Origin: Arthrobacter sp. 135MFCol5.1
GTDB lineage: Bacteria; Actinomycetota; Actinomycetes; Actinomycetales; Micrococcaceae
Length of the DNA stretch: 64,000 nucleotides
Assembly (NCBI RefSeq): GCF_000374865.1
Contig: NZ_KB895456.1
Coordinates: 186,001-250,000, forward strand
Direction of reading: 5' to 3'
Each line of letters starts with the position of its first letter. Within the stretch, counting starts at the first letter, position 1. The notes below the pieces were generated by a model, which saw only the letters and a list, made by a program, of their open reading frames with translations, did no database searches and had not been told where the DNA came from. Below are positions 8,967 to 17,544 of the stretch, one piece after another. The position numbers and the translations under genes are program-made.

Positions 8967-9270
8967 AGCCACGGGCACCTCCTTTACCGTCAGACTTTCC
9001 AGTCGAGGGTCATTGATAAAGCAATTCCCAACCGAGCGAACAAGTTTTCCTTGTCGGACGGGCCCAGCTTTGACATCACGTCCCCCAATCGCTCAACTCC
9101 AACCTGTCGAGGAACCGCAAGCCGAGAGGGTGGGTGCGAATGTTCTGTATGTGCCGCCCAGCTAGTAACCGCAACTCAACTGGAGGGGCACCGGGCAAAG
9201 CGTTCCTATTCGGTCTTCCTCTCTTCCGAGTCATGGCCCGCTCGGCCCGGGAAGGCGCAGCGTGTCTCTT
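8967..9270. other. Gene-free stretch at the island/core boundary
   Basis: About 300 nt without a convincing gene; a 76-codon frame here has no family resemblance. Base composition and codon use change from the lower-GC island on the left to GC-rich chromosome on the right. I see no tRNA, integrase or direct repeat marking an attachment site. Confidence 0.45.
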
Positions 9271-10683
9271 TTAGTCGATGACTATCGGCTGCTTATCACC
9301 GTCCGAAGCTCGCACGACTGGCGGAACGTTCCCCGACCGGCGGTTCACCCAGCACCCCACCGCAAGAACCGCCACGAGTCCGAAAGTGCTCAGCAACTGC
9401 GGACGGGAATCCTCCCCAATGAAGCCCACGGTAAAGATCGCCGCGAGGATCACCAAACCTACAACGGTGAGCCACGGGAAGCCGGGCATCCGCAGGGGAA
9501 GATCCGCCCCCTCGCGGTCGGCCCGGAGGCGCAGCGCCAGCTGGGCCAGGAGCGCGGACGTCCACACCAGCAGGCACGTCGAACCCACGATGTTCAGCAG
9601 GACCGGAAGCACCCTCTCGGGGAAGGCCAGCTCCAGCACAACAGTCACCACGCCGAACGCAACGCTGGCCAGGACCGCAACCACAGGAACCCGCGCTTTG
9701 GACACGGACGCGAGCCAGCGCGGCGCTTCACCGCGTTCGGCCAGCGAGAACGCCATCCGGGAGGCACCGTAGAGGTTGGCGTTCAACGCGGAGAGCAGGG
9801 CAGCGACGGCAACCAGAGTGATGGCGGTGGCCGCGCCGGGCATGCCTGCGGCATCCAGCACCGCGGCGAACGGGCTCTTCAGCCCGGCCGATCCCACGGG
9901 AACCACCGCTGCGATCACGAATATGGCACCGATGTAGAACACCAGGATGCGCCACAGCACCGTCCGGACTGCTTTCTTCACGCTGCGCGCCGGCTCGGCG
10001 GTCTCAGCTGCAGCCACGGACACAATCTCGGTGCCGCCGAAGGCGAACGCCACCACGAACAGTGCCGTCGCAATTCCTGCAAAACCGCTCGGCGCGAAGC
10101 CGGCGCCGGTGAAGTTGGCCAGGCCCGGCGACTGCACGCCCGGCACCAGGCCGAAGAGCAGCGCAAAGCCCACCAGCAGGAACCCAACAATCGCCGCCAC
10201 CTTGAACAGGGCGAACCAGAACTCGAACTCGCCAAAGTTCTTCACGCTGGTCAGGTTCACGGCGGTGAGCACCACGATGAACACGAAGGCCATCAGCCAC
10301 ACCGGCAGGGCCGGGAAGATGGTGGCCAGCAGACCGGCTGCGCCCAGCGCCTCGGCGGCGATGACCACCACCAGCTGCAGCCACCAGAGCCATCCGACAG
10401 TTGCGCCGGCCACCGGGCCGTAGGCCTTGGCGGTGTAAACGGAGAAGGCGCCGCTGTCCGGGTTGGCGGCGGCCATCTCGCCGAGGGCCCACATCACCAG
10501 GATGATGAGCGTGCCGGCCACGAGGTAGGAGATCAGCACCGCCGGGCCGGCGGCCTGGATACCGGCGCCGGAGCCGATGAACAGGCCGGCGCCGATGGCG
10601 CTGCCCAGCCCCATCATCGTGAGCTGGCGGGGTTTGAGGGCTGCGCCGAGGGGGCGGGCAGACGTCGTTGTCTGTTGTTCCAT
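9271..10683 (-). CDS. Amino-acid permease, APC superfamily
   Basis: 470 aa integral membrane protein with about 12 hydrophobic segments. The first bears the APC signature region (MGLGSAIGAGLFIGSGAGI), with a GPAVLISY segment next and AFGGTEIVSVAAAE in the sixth-helix area. Members exchange or symport amino acids across the cytoplasmic membrane. AGAGGA lies 6 nt before the ATG. It sits directly downstream of an aromatic/histidinol-phosphate-type aminotransferase and shares its strand, with a divergent Lrp/AsnC regulator beyond, so uptake of an amino acid that is then transaminated is likely. Substrate unknown. Confidence 0.88.
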   Translation of the reverse strand: MEQQTTTSARPLGAALKPRQLTMMGLGSAIGAGLFIGSGAGIQAAGPAVLISYLVAGTLIILVMWALGEMAAANPDSGAFSVYTAKAYGPVAGATVGWLWWLQLVVVIAAEALGAAGLLATIFPALPVWLMAFVFIVVLTAVNLTSVKNFGEFEFWFALFKVAAIVGFLLVGFALLFGLVPGVQSPGLANFTGAGFAPSGFAGIATALFVVAFAFGGTEIVSVAAAETAEPARSVKKAVRTVLWRILVFYIGAIFVIAAVVPVGSAGLKSPFAAVLDAAGMPGAATAITLVAVAALLSALNANLYGASRMAFSLAERGEAPRWLASVSKARVPVVAVLASVAFGVVTVVLELAFPERVLPVLLNIVGSTCLLVWTSALLAQLALRLRADREGADLPLRMPGFPWLTVVGLVILAAIFTVGFIGEDSRPQLLSTFGLVAVLAVGCWVNRRSGNVPPVVRASDGDKQPIVID

Positions 10684-10727
10684 GGGGGTTCCTCTTTGTT
10701 GTAGGTGGAACTGTTGGGGAGAAAACT

Positions 10728-11819
10728 TTAGGCGGCGTGGGCTTCGAGGAGCCGGAGCACGCGGTTGTTGGAGGCGGGGTCGGCAACGGTGATCCGTATG
10801 CCGTCGCCTTGGTACGCACGGACCATAATGCCCGCAGCATTGAACGCGTCCACCAGCGTGGCCAGGCGCTGCTCATCGGCGCGGATCCACAGGAAGTTGC
10901 CCTGGCTCGGCTGCAGCGTCCAGCCCTGGGCTGCCAGCTCTGCGGCCATCCGTGCACGCTCCTGCTTGACCAACGAAACCCGCGCTTCCATCTCCTCCCC
11001 CGCGTCCAGCGACGCGATGGCCGCCTTCTGGGCCAGTGCGCTCACGCCGAAGGGAAGGGCGGTCCGCCGTAGTCCTTCGGCAATGGCCGGCGCCGCCACG
11101 GCGTAGCCCACGCGAAGGCCCGCGAGCCCGTACGCCTTGGAGAAGGTTCGCAGGATGCAGACGTTCGGGTACCGGCGGTAGAGCGCCAGGGAGTCGGGGC
11201 CCGCGTCGGCGTACTCCACGTAGGCCTCGTCGATCACCACCAGGACGCTGGACGGCACAGTCTGCAGGAAGGCCTCAAGGCGCTCGTGGCTGATCGGCAC
11301 CCCGGTGGGATTGTTGGGGGTGCAGAGAAGGATCACTTTGGTCCGCACAGTGACGGCGGCGGCCATGGCATCGAGGTCGTGGCCCTCCGCGTCGTCCAGC
11401 GGGACGCGGACCGGCCGGGCGCCGGCCAGCTCCACCAGGATGGGGTACGCCTCGAAGGAGCGCCACGCGAACACCACCTCGTCCCCGGCGTCGCACAGTC
11501 CGGTGATGATCTGCTGCAGGACGCCCACGCTGCCGGGCCCCACCGCCACTTCCTCCGCGGTGACGCCCAGGTGCCGGGCCAGCCGTTCGCGGAGTTCGAC
11601 GGCGGCCATGTCCGGGTAGCGGTTCATCCTGCCGGCCGCTTCGGCCACCGCAGCCGTGGCGGCGGGCAGGGGGTCGTAGTGGCTTTCGTTGCTGGCGAGG
11701 GCGGCGATGTCCGCGCCGGCGCCGCGCCGGCCCGGGACGTAGGACGGAAGGCCGGCCACTGCGCCACGCAGGGTGGGCAACGCAGTTTGGGGAGCGGCAA
11801 CAAGCTGATCACTGGTCAT
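10728..11819 (-). CDS. PLP aminotransferase, HisC/aromatic aminotransferase family
   Basis: 363 aa, the usual length for class II HisC-type enzymes. The PLP-binding lysine is in TFSKAYGLAGLRVGYA; NNPTG and DEAYVEYAD motifs of fold-type I aminotransferases are present. Family members act on histidinol phosphate or on phenylalanine/tyrosine (Pat). It lies next to a permease and an AsnC regulator rather than in a his operon, favouring an aromatic or branched amino-acid catabolic role (inference). Confidence 0.85.
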   Translation of the reverse strand: MTSDQLVAAPQTALPTLRGAVAGLPSYVPGRRGAGADIAALASNESHYDPLPAATAAVAEAAGRMNRYPDMAAVELRERLARHLGVTAEEVAVGPGSVGVLQQIITGLCDAGDEVVFAWRSFEAYPILVELAGARPVRVPLDDAEGHDLDAMAAAVTVRTKVILLCTPNNPTGVPISHERLEAFLQTVPSSVLVVIDEAYVEYADAGPDSLALYRRYPNVCILRTFSKAYGLAGLRVGYAVAAPAIAEGLRRTALPFGVSALAQKAAIASLDAGEEMEARVSLVKQERARMAAELAAQGWTLQPSQGNFLWIRADEQRLATLVDAFNAAGIMVRAYQGDGIRITVADPASNNRVLRLLEAHAA

Positions 11820-11912
11820 GAAGACCGATCATGGAAGTGACCCGGACCACAATGCAAGGTAGGCTCCGATGCTTGGGACTTCTGCTCAACTTCTAGTACC
11901 TCTGGTGAAAAT

Positions 11913-12416
11913 ATGACCATCGCAACCTCTCGAACCCTCGATTCCCTCGACGGCAGGATCATCCTTGCCCTGGACAAGGACCCCGAAGCCAGCGCCCTGG
12001 CACTCTCCCGGACACTCGGCGTCGCCCGCAACACCGTCCACGCCCGGCTGGCGCGGCTGGAGCGCAGCGGCGCGCTCCGCTCCTTCAGCCGCAGGCTGGA
12101 CCCCGCCGCGCTCGGCTACGAACTGATGGCCTTCCTGTCCCTCTCGATCAGCCAGACCCGGACAGGCTCGGTGGAGAACGGGCTCGCCGCGATTCCGGAG
12201 GTCATCGAGGTGCACGCCACCACCGGGGACGCTGACCTCATGGCCAAGGTGGTGGCCCGCGGCACGGCGGACCTTTACCGCATCACCAACGAGATCCTGG
12301 AGATCGACGGGATCGAGCGGACCAGCACGGCCATCTCCATCCTGGAACTCATGCCGCCCCGGTACGACGGGCTGATCAGCCGGCTGTCGGAGCAGGAATC
12401 CCGCCCCGCAGACTGA
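11913..12416 (+). CDS. Lrp/AsnC family transcriptional regulator
   Basis: 167 aa. An N-terminal winged HTH (LDGRIILALDKDPEASALALSRTLGVARNTVHARLARLERSG) precedes a RAM/AsnC ligand-binding domain (EVHATTGDADLMAKVVARG). TGGTGA precedes the ATG. It is divergent from the aminotransferase-permease pair with 93 nt between the starts, the usual arrangement for a local amino-acid-responsive regulator of the neighbouring unit. Confidence 0.9.
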   Translation: MTIATSRTLDSLDGRIILALDKDPEASALALSRTLGVARNTVHARLARLERSGALRSFSRRLDPAALGYELMAFLSLSISQTRTGSVENGLAAIPEVIEVHATTGDADLMAKVVARGTADLYRITNEILEIDGIERTSTAISILELMPPRYDGLISRLSEQESRPAD

Positions 12417-12497
12417 CCGCATCGGGCGGCGTGCGTCGCTGTGGCTTCCCGGCGTGCGGGCAAGCCGCAAACCCTCGCCTCCGCGTGCTGGTGAGAG

Positions 12498-12503
12498 CAT
12501 ACT
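12498..12503 (+). promoter_or_regulatory. Leaderless -10 (CATACT) for the SRPBCC gene
   Basis: CATACT lies 6 nt before the ATG at 12510, so transcription would begin at or next to the start codon. No Shine-Dalgarno is present. Confidence 0.5.
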
Positions 12504-12509
12504 GAACAC

Positions 12510-12935
12510 ATGCCTACGTACCGGCTGTCCACGTTCGTCGGAGCGCCCCCCGAGCGGGTTTTCGCAACCTGGACTGATCCTGACCGGTTCCATGAATGGA
12601 TCGGCGGAGTCACCGGCGTCACCGACCGCGTTGGCCCTGCCGGTGAGGCCGGCAGCCGCTACACGGTGCAGTTCGGGCGGATGATGAGCCGCACCGAGGT
12701 CCTTGCGGCCGAGCGGCCCCGGCACATCCGCACCCGCTTCGGCAACGCGATCCTGAAGGGCGAGTCCGATGTGACGTTCACCGCCGACGGCGCGGGCACC
12801 CGCATTGACCAGGTGATTGTGACCCGCGGGTTCGTGTCCGCGATTTTCGGCCGGCTCTTCGCGATCGGCTCGTATCAAGGCAGCTTTCAGGGCGAGCTGG
12901 AGACGTTCCGGAAGCTCGTTGAGCGGGAGGCGTGA
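12510..12935 (+). CDS. SRPBCC/AHSA1-type small ligand-binding protein
   Basis: 141 aa. APPERVFATWTDPDRFHEWIGGV is the characteristic N-terminal helix-grip signature, and the C-terminal long helix (GSYQGSFQGELETFRKLVE) completes the START-like fold. Such proteins bind hydrophobic ligands or act as polyketide-cyclase/AHSA1-like modules. It stands alone between the AsnC gene and a ThDP enzyme. Ligand unknown. Confidence 0.8.
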   Translation: MPTYRLSTFVGAPPERVFATWTDPDRFHEWIGGVTGVTDRVGPAGEAGSRYTVQFGRMMSRTEVLAAERPRHIRTRFGNAILKGESDVTFTADGAGTRIDQVIVTRGFVSAIFGRLFAIGSYQGSFQGELETFRKLVEREA

Positions 12936-13045
12936 TACGCACCACAGCTGGGCGTTTTGTCAGTTAGACCGCTCCTCCGCCGCCAAAAGTACCAACTGAA
13001 TTTCCGTGTGTTGCCTGTTTCCACGCCAGGCCACACGATTCCTGC

Positions 13046-14707
13046 ATGACTTCACTTACCGTCTCCAGCCGTGTGGCGCAGGTTCTCAGCAGCTATGTCA
13101 GCGACGTCTTCGGCGTCATGGGTAACGGCAACGTCTACTTCCTGGACGCCGCCGAGCAGCAGGGCCTTCGCTTCACCGCCGTGCGGCACGAGGGCGCCGC
13201 CATCGCCGCGGCCGACGCCTACTACCGGACCTCGGGACGGCTCGCCGCGGGCACCACCACCTACGGCCCCGGCTACACCAACGCGCTCACCGCTCTCGCC
13301 GAGGCCGTCCAGGCGCAGATCCCCGTCGTGCTGATCACCGGGGACGCCCCCACCAGCGGACCCCGGCCATGGGACGTGGACCAGGCGGCCATCGCCGCCG
13401 GCCTCGGCGCGGCCACCTTCACCGTCACCCGCGAGGCCGCGGGCGCCGTCACCCGGCAGGCGGTGGAGTACGCACTCACCCGGCGCACCGCCGTCGTGCT
13501 CGCCATCCCCTACGACCTCGCCGCGCTCGAGGCTGCGGACGAGGAAGTCCCGGAGCCGTCCGCGCCGGAGGTGAGGGACGACGTCGACGTCGACCTTGTG
13601 CAGGTCGCGCGCCTGCTCGCTGTGGCAAGGCGGCCACTGATCCTGGCCGGCCGCGGTGCGCACCTCGCCGGAGCCGGGCCGGAGCTCCGCGAACTCGCCG
13701 ACCGGCTCGGCGCACTGACCGCCGGAACCGCCCTAGCGCTCAACCTCCTCAATGGCGAGGGGTACCTGGGCGTGGCCGGCGGTTTCGGCACCGACACCGC
13801 GGCCGGGCTCATGGGCGAGGCCGACGTGGTCCTGGTGGCCGGGGCGAGCCTGAGCCCATTCACCATGCGGTTCGGGCACCTGCTGGGGCCGGATGCGACT
13901 GTCATCCAGATCGATACTGCGGTGGAGCCGACCAATCCGCGGGTGGATGTGTTTGTCCTGGCGGATGCTAAGGCTGCTGCTACGCGGCTGTTGTCATTGT
14001 TGGACCGCGAGGCTGCTGTGGCTGGTTGGCGGGCGGAAGCCTCGAAGCGCCTGGCTTCAGGGCCGGGGCACGATCCCGGTTCGGACGTGACTGAGGACGG
14101 GCGGTTGGACCCGCGCGCCCTCGCCACCGCTCTGGACGCCGTGCTGCCGGAGCGCCGCACGGTGGTCCAGGACGGCGGCCATTTCATCGGCTGGGCGCCC
14201 ATGTACTGGAACATTCCGCGGCCGCAGGACCTGGTGATGGTGGGCACCGCCTACCAGACCATCGGGCTGGGCCTGGCCAGCGCCGTCGGAGCTGCCCGTG
14301 CCGTGGAGGACGGCCGCACCCTGGTGCTGGCCTCCGGCGACGGCGGTTTCCTCATGGGCCTGTCCGACCTCGAATCGCTGATCGGTGCAGCTCGCAGCGC
14401 GATCGTGGTGATCTACAACGACGCCGCCTACGGTGCCGAGATCCACCAATACGGCTCGCAGGGCCTGACCGAGAAGCCCATGCTGATCCCCGAGGTGGAC
14501 TTCAGCGGGGTTGCCCGGGCTTTGGGTGCCGAGTCGGCTGTCATTCGCTCCCTTGGCGACCTGTCCGCGCTGCAGGAGTGGATCGACGCCGGCGCTCATG
14601 GGACTTTTGTTGCGGACTGCCGGATCACGTCCAGCGTCCGGGCCCCATGGCTGACTGAGTGGATGAACGCAACGCGGGCGGCAAAGACGGCGCTAACCAC
14701 GAGCTAG
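13046..14707 (+). CDS. Thiamine-diphosphate-dependent enzyme, acetolactate-synthase-like
   Basis: 553 aa, the standard three-domain length. The N-terminal pyrimidine-binding domain carries the activating Glu in VRHEGAAIAAADAYYR; the central domain is Rossmann-like; the C-terminal domain has the ThDP/Mg motif beginning GDGGFLMGLSDL and ending near NDAAYG. These enzymes decarboxylate or condense 2-keto acids. No regulatory subunit or ilvC lies nearby, so it is not the biosynthetic IlvB; benzoylformate/indolepyruvate decarboxylase-like function is possible. Confidence 0.85.
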   Translation: MTSLTVSSRVAQVLSSYVSDVFGVMGNGNVYFLDAAEQQGLRFTAVRHEGAAIAAADAYYRTSGRLAAGTTTYGPGYTNALTALAEAVQAQIPVVLITGDAPTSGPRPWDVDQAAIAAGLGAATFTVTREAAGAVTRQAVEYALTRRTAVVLAIPYDLAALEAADEEVPEPSAPEVRDDVDVDLVQVARLLAVARRPLILAGRGAHLAGAGPELRELADRLGALTAGTALALNLLNGEGYLGVAGGFGTDTAAGLMGEADVVLVAGASLSPFTMRFGHLLGPDATVIQIDTAVEPTNPRVDVFVLADAKAAATRLLSLLDREAAVAGWRAEASKRLASGPGHDPGSDVTEDGRLDPRALATALDAVLPERRTVVQDGGHFIGWAPMYWNIPRPQDLVMVGTAYQTIGLGLASAVGAARAVEDGRTLVLASGDGGFLMGLSDLESLIGAARSAIVVIYNDAAYGAEIHQYGSQGLTEKPMLIPEVDFSGVARALGAESAVIRSLGDLSALQEWIDAGAHGTFVADCRITSSVRAPWLTEWMNATRAAKTALTTS

Positions 14708-14762
14708 CGCGCGGGACTCAGTCCTGACAAAGCTATGCGCGCAACCAACGCGCGGACAGGAA

Positions 14763-15701
14763 TTATCCGAGCGACCAGTACGCCCTCGTTCTGTCGTTGA
14801 ATGTCAATCTTTTCTCTACGAATAGCTTTCCGCCCTCAATGGCCGATGGGGGAACATCCATACAAACCTGATAGCTGGCCATTCCCCCCTTTTCCAGTGT
14901 GGGGACCCGGATAGCATCGTTCGAAATGGATGCCCGGCATGACAAGGAGTCGTACTGTCGGGCATCAGTCCCTACGAATACCGGAGAGAGGTCTATCCAG
15001 GGCCGCCCCTCCCCGTCTCCTACATAGGTCACTTCGACGTGAACCAGTACGTACTGACCTTGCGGAGGATCATTAAACCGGTTAGCAGACAGAACTTCTG
15101 CGTTGCCGTTCAGCTTCACCTGTGAAACGCGGACTTGATAATCGGGCGCCAAGGCAGCCGTCGTTCCAAGCGGGAAGGGCTGATTCGCAGAGCCGTTTTG
15201 AGGCTTCTCGGACGTCACAGCTTCATCGGTTGATGGGGAACCCGGAGTGGCAACTGCCGATGGCACCGCTACATCTCTTGGGCCTTTGCTGCTGAACGCA
15301 TCGGAAATGATTGACGAGTAGTACGCCTGGGTAGCGAGGACGCCCGTGACCGACAAAACCGCAACAATGGTTGCTGCAATAGCCATTGCCCGAAACGTGG
15401 ATCGTTGTCGTAGAGTCACGGCCAAGGCAATTATGGAGACAACGACTGCAAGTGTCCCGAGAATAAAGATCACATTGTTGACTACGGGGACCCAACAGAG
15501 GAGCAGTGCGATCCCTGACAGGATCAAAGCGGTGATGGATACAGCTTTGCCTTGCTGGCCAGGCACCGACGATTGATCGTCATCAATCCAAAACTGGTGA
15601 CCGGGAGGTGCAGGACCCCAACGGGGGTCAGGTTGCCAGCCTGGAGGCGGCTCCCACCCTGCTGGCGGAGGTGGCCAATTTGTTGGTGAGTTGTAGCGCA
15701 T
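14763..15701 (-). CDS. Membrane-anchored DUF4190/DUF4352-type protein
   Basis: 312 aa from ATG 15701, which has AAGGGGA about 7 nt upstream; a longer frame adds 30 unlikely residues. The order is a Pro/Trp-rich cytoplasmic head (WPPPPAGWEPPPGW), two membrane segments (ALILSGIALLLCWVPVV and a following pair) as in DUF4190, a Ser/Thr/Pro linker, then an extracellular beta domain of the DUF4352 type (YVLVHVEVTYVGDGEGRPW). Common in actinobacteria; function unknown. Its codon use is somewhat less GC-rich than the neighbours'. Confidence 0.7.
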   Translation of the reverse strand: MRYNSPTNWPPPPAGWEPPPGWQPDPRWGPAPPGHQFWIDDDQSSVPGQQGKAVSITALILSGIALLLCWVPVVNNVIFILGTLAVVVSIIALAVTLRQRSTFRAMAIAATIVAVLSVTGVLATQAYYSSIISDAFSSKGPRDVAVPSAVATPGSPSTDEAVTSEKPQNGSANQPFPLGTTAALAPDYQVRVSQVKLNGNAEVLSANRFNDPPQGQYVLVHVEVTYVGDGEGRPWIDLSPVFVGTDARQYDSLSCRASISNDAIRVPTLEKGGMASYQVCMDVPPSAIEGGKLFVEKRLTFNDRTRAYWSLG

Positions 15702-15885
15702 CACGCTATCCCCTTGTCGGCCGGCCGCATCGACTTCATTGACAATGCCGCGGATACAGGGAGCATACAACTTCACCGACCATGACAACACCCGTCTTAC
15801 CTACCGCCAAGGTACGGCCACTCTGGTGCCAAAACCCCTCATCAATAAAGGCCAGCAAGCCATGAGCTTTGTCTCAGCACCCGCA

Positions 15886-15891
15886 TAAGCT
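15886..15891 (+). promoter_or_regulatory. Leaderless -10 (TAAGCT)
   Basis: TAAGCT lies 7 nt before the ATG at 15899, which supports that start over an in-frame TTG at 15869. Confidence 0.5.
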
Positions 15892-15898
15892 CTATCCC

Positions 15899-16648
15899 AT
15901 GAGAATCGCCGTTGCAGGGGGAACCGGGACAGTAGGACGCCACGTGGTGGCCATCGCCAGGGAGCGCGGGCACAACGTGGTCAGCCTGAGCCGCGCGGAT
16001 GGGGTGGACCTCATCACCGGGCGCGGCCTCGACCGGGCACTCGAGGGCGTCGACACCGTCATCGACGTCTCCGGCGTCCAGGTCCTGTCCACCAAGAAGG
16101 CCGTGGATTTCTTCACCAGCGCCACCCAGAACCTGGTGGCGGCCGGGAAGAAGGCCGGCGTAAAGCACCACGTGGTGCTGTCCATTGTGGGCATCGACAA
16201 AGCCAACTCGGGACTGTACGCCGGGAAGCTGGTGCAGGAGGACGAAGTCCGGCACGGCGGCGTTCCCTGGACCATCCTCCGGTCCACCCAGTTCCACGAG
16301 TTCGTGCCGATGTCCATCAAGGCCGCCTCCGTGGGCCCGCTGGCCTTCGTGCCCACCATGGTCACCCAGCCGGTGGCGGCGAAAGAGGTGGCCGCGGCCC
16401 TGGTTGACGCGGCCGAGGCCGGCCCGAAGGGACGGCTCCCGGACCTCGGCGGCCCACGGACCGAACAGCTCAAGGACCTGGTCTCGGCCTATCTGGCCAA
16501 GACGGGGCAAAAGAAACGGATCATTCCGCTCCGCGTCCCGGGCCCCATGGGCACGGCCATGCGCACAGGCGCGCTGATCCCGGCGCCGGGCTCCGCCGTC
16601 GGACGCCAGACGTTCCAGGAGTGGCTCGACGCCATCGGTACCGCGTAA
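15899..16648 (+). CDS. NAD(P)-binding oxidoreductase, atypical SDR (NmrA-like)
   Basis: 249 aa beginning MRIAVAGGTGTVGRHVV, the GxxGxxG dinucleotide-binding loop at the very N-terminus. VKHHVVLSIVGIDKANSG and WTILRSTQFHEF are typical of atypical short-chain dehydrogenases that often lack the YxxxK pair. The start follows the leaderless promoter. No operon partners; substrate unknown. Confidence 0.85.
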   Translation: MRIAVAGGTGTVGRHVVAIARERGHNVVSLSRADGVDLITGRGLDRALEGVDTVIDVSGVQVLSTKKAVDFFTSATQNLVAAGKKAGVKHHVVLSIVGIDKANSGLYAGKLVQEDEVRHGGVPWTILRSTQFHEFVPMSIKAASVGPLAFVPTMVTQPVAAKEVAAALVDAAEAGPKGRLPDLGGPRTEQLKDLVSAYLAKTGQKKRIIPLRVPGPMGTAMRTGALIPAPGSAVGRQTFQEWLDAIGTA

Positions 16649-16731
16649 AACCGACGCTAAATGGGGCAACTGCCCCATGCCCCTGCCGCGGCCCGCTCCT
16701 AATCTCAAGGCATGGAGAAAAGGAGGCGGCC

Positions 16732-17487
16732 ATGACCATCTACCAGCCGCAGTCATCAGCACAGGCAACACCCAAACTTGCCGACCTTCCCGAGGACCCT
16801 GCCGAGCACTTCGCCGGCAGCGCCGTCTTCGGGCTGCCCTTCGCCAGCGGCCACTACCTGGCGTTCCGGGATTTCCCGGTGAGCTCCGTCGGCCCCGGCT
16901 ACCGCTCCGTCTGGCACCGCTCGCCCGGCGGCGAATGGACCCTCTACGCCAACGTCCCGCCGCAATTCAGCTGCGCCCGCTACTTCGGACTGGCGTTCCA
17001 CCGCACGGTGGAGACCGACGTCGACATCAGCTGGAGCGGCCCGTCCAGCGCCGTGATCACGGTCCCGGGAGTCCTCGACTGGGACCTGCAGCTGGGCACC
17101 TCCGCAGCCACGAAGATGCTGACCGCCATGGCCGTCCGGATGCCCGAAAGGTTGTGGCGCAGCGAGCCCGTCCTCAGGGCCATGGGGGCGTTCGCCGGGC
17201 CGCTGCTCGGCGCCGGCCGGATGAAAATGTCCGGCCGGGTGCCCAACGGCCAGACGTTCCAGGCCCAGCCCCGGCAGCTGTGGCTCGTCACCGATTCCAG
17301 GGCAACTGTCCTGGGCGAGGGCGCCGGACGGCCCGGCCCCCTCAAGGTCCAGGACCACCTGGCGGACTTCTGGCTTCCGCAACGTGGACTGTTCGGAGCG
17401 CAGGTGGGCGTCAGGTTCCCCTCCACCGCCCATCCCGCCCAATCAGGCGCTGCCCAGGCACGGAGCAGGAAGAACCAAGCGGCATAA
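16732..17487 (+). CDS. Conserved hypothetical protein
   Basis: 251 aa from ATG 16732 with a strong AAGGAGG upstream. The product is soluble, Trp-rich and predicted mostly beta (DFPVSSVGPGYRSVWHR, DVDISWSGPSSAVITVPG). No cofactor or metal motif that I recognise. It precedes the HD-GYP/LuxR gene by about 50 nt on the same strand but that gene has its own leaderless promoter. Function unknown. Confidence 0.7.
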   Translation: MTIYQPQSSAQATPKLADLPEDPAEHFAGSAVFGLPFASGHYLAFRDFPVSSVGPGYRSVWHRSPGGEWTLYANVPPQFSCARYFGLAFHRTVETDVDISWSGPSSAVITVPGVLDWDLQLGTSAATKMLTAMAVRMPERLWRSEPVLRAMGAFAGPLLGAGRMKMSGRVPNGQTFQAQPRQLWLVTDSRATVLGEGAGRPGPLKVQDHLADFWLPQRGLFGAQVGVRFPSTAHPAQSGAAQARSRKNQAA

Positions 17488-17531
17488 CGGCCGACGGCGG
17501 GCGGTCCCTACTGCCGCGGCTGCCGGCTTCC

Positions 17532-17537
17532 TAGAAT
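17532..17537 (+). promoter_or_regulatory. Leaderless -10 (TAGAAT)
   Basis: TAGAAT ends 7 nt before GTG 17545. The ATG at 17536 overlaps this box and is therefore a less likely start. Confidence 0.5.
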
Positions 17538-17544
17538 GGCAGGT

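Noticed and set aside
9051..9281. 76-codon plus-strand frame at the island boundary
   Set aside because: No ribosome binding site or family likeness, and it runs into the permease gene end.
9262..10704. 480-codon plus-strand frame opposite the permease
   Set aside because: Very rich in His/Arg/Gln/Gly with no domain pattern; shadow of the APC permease.
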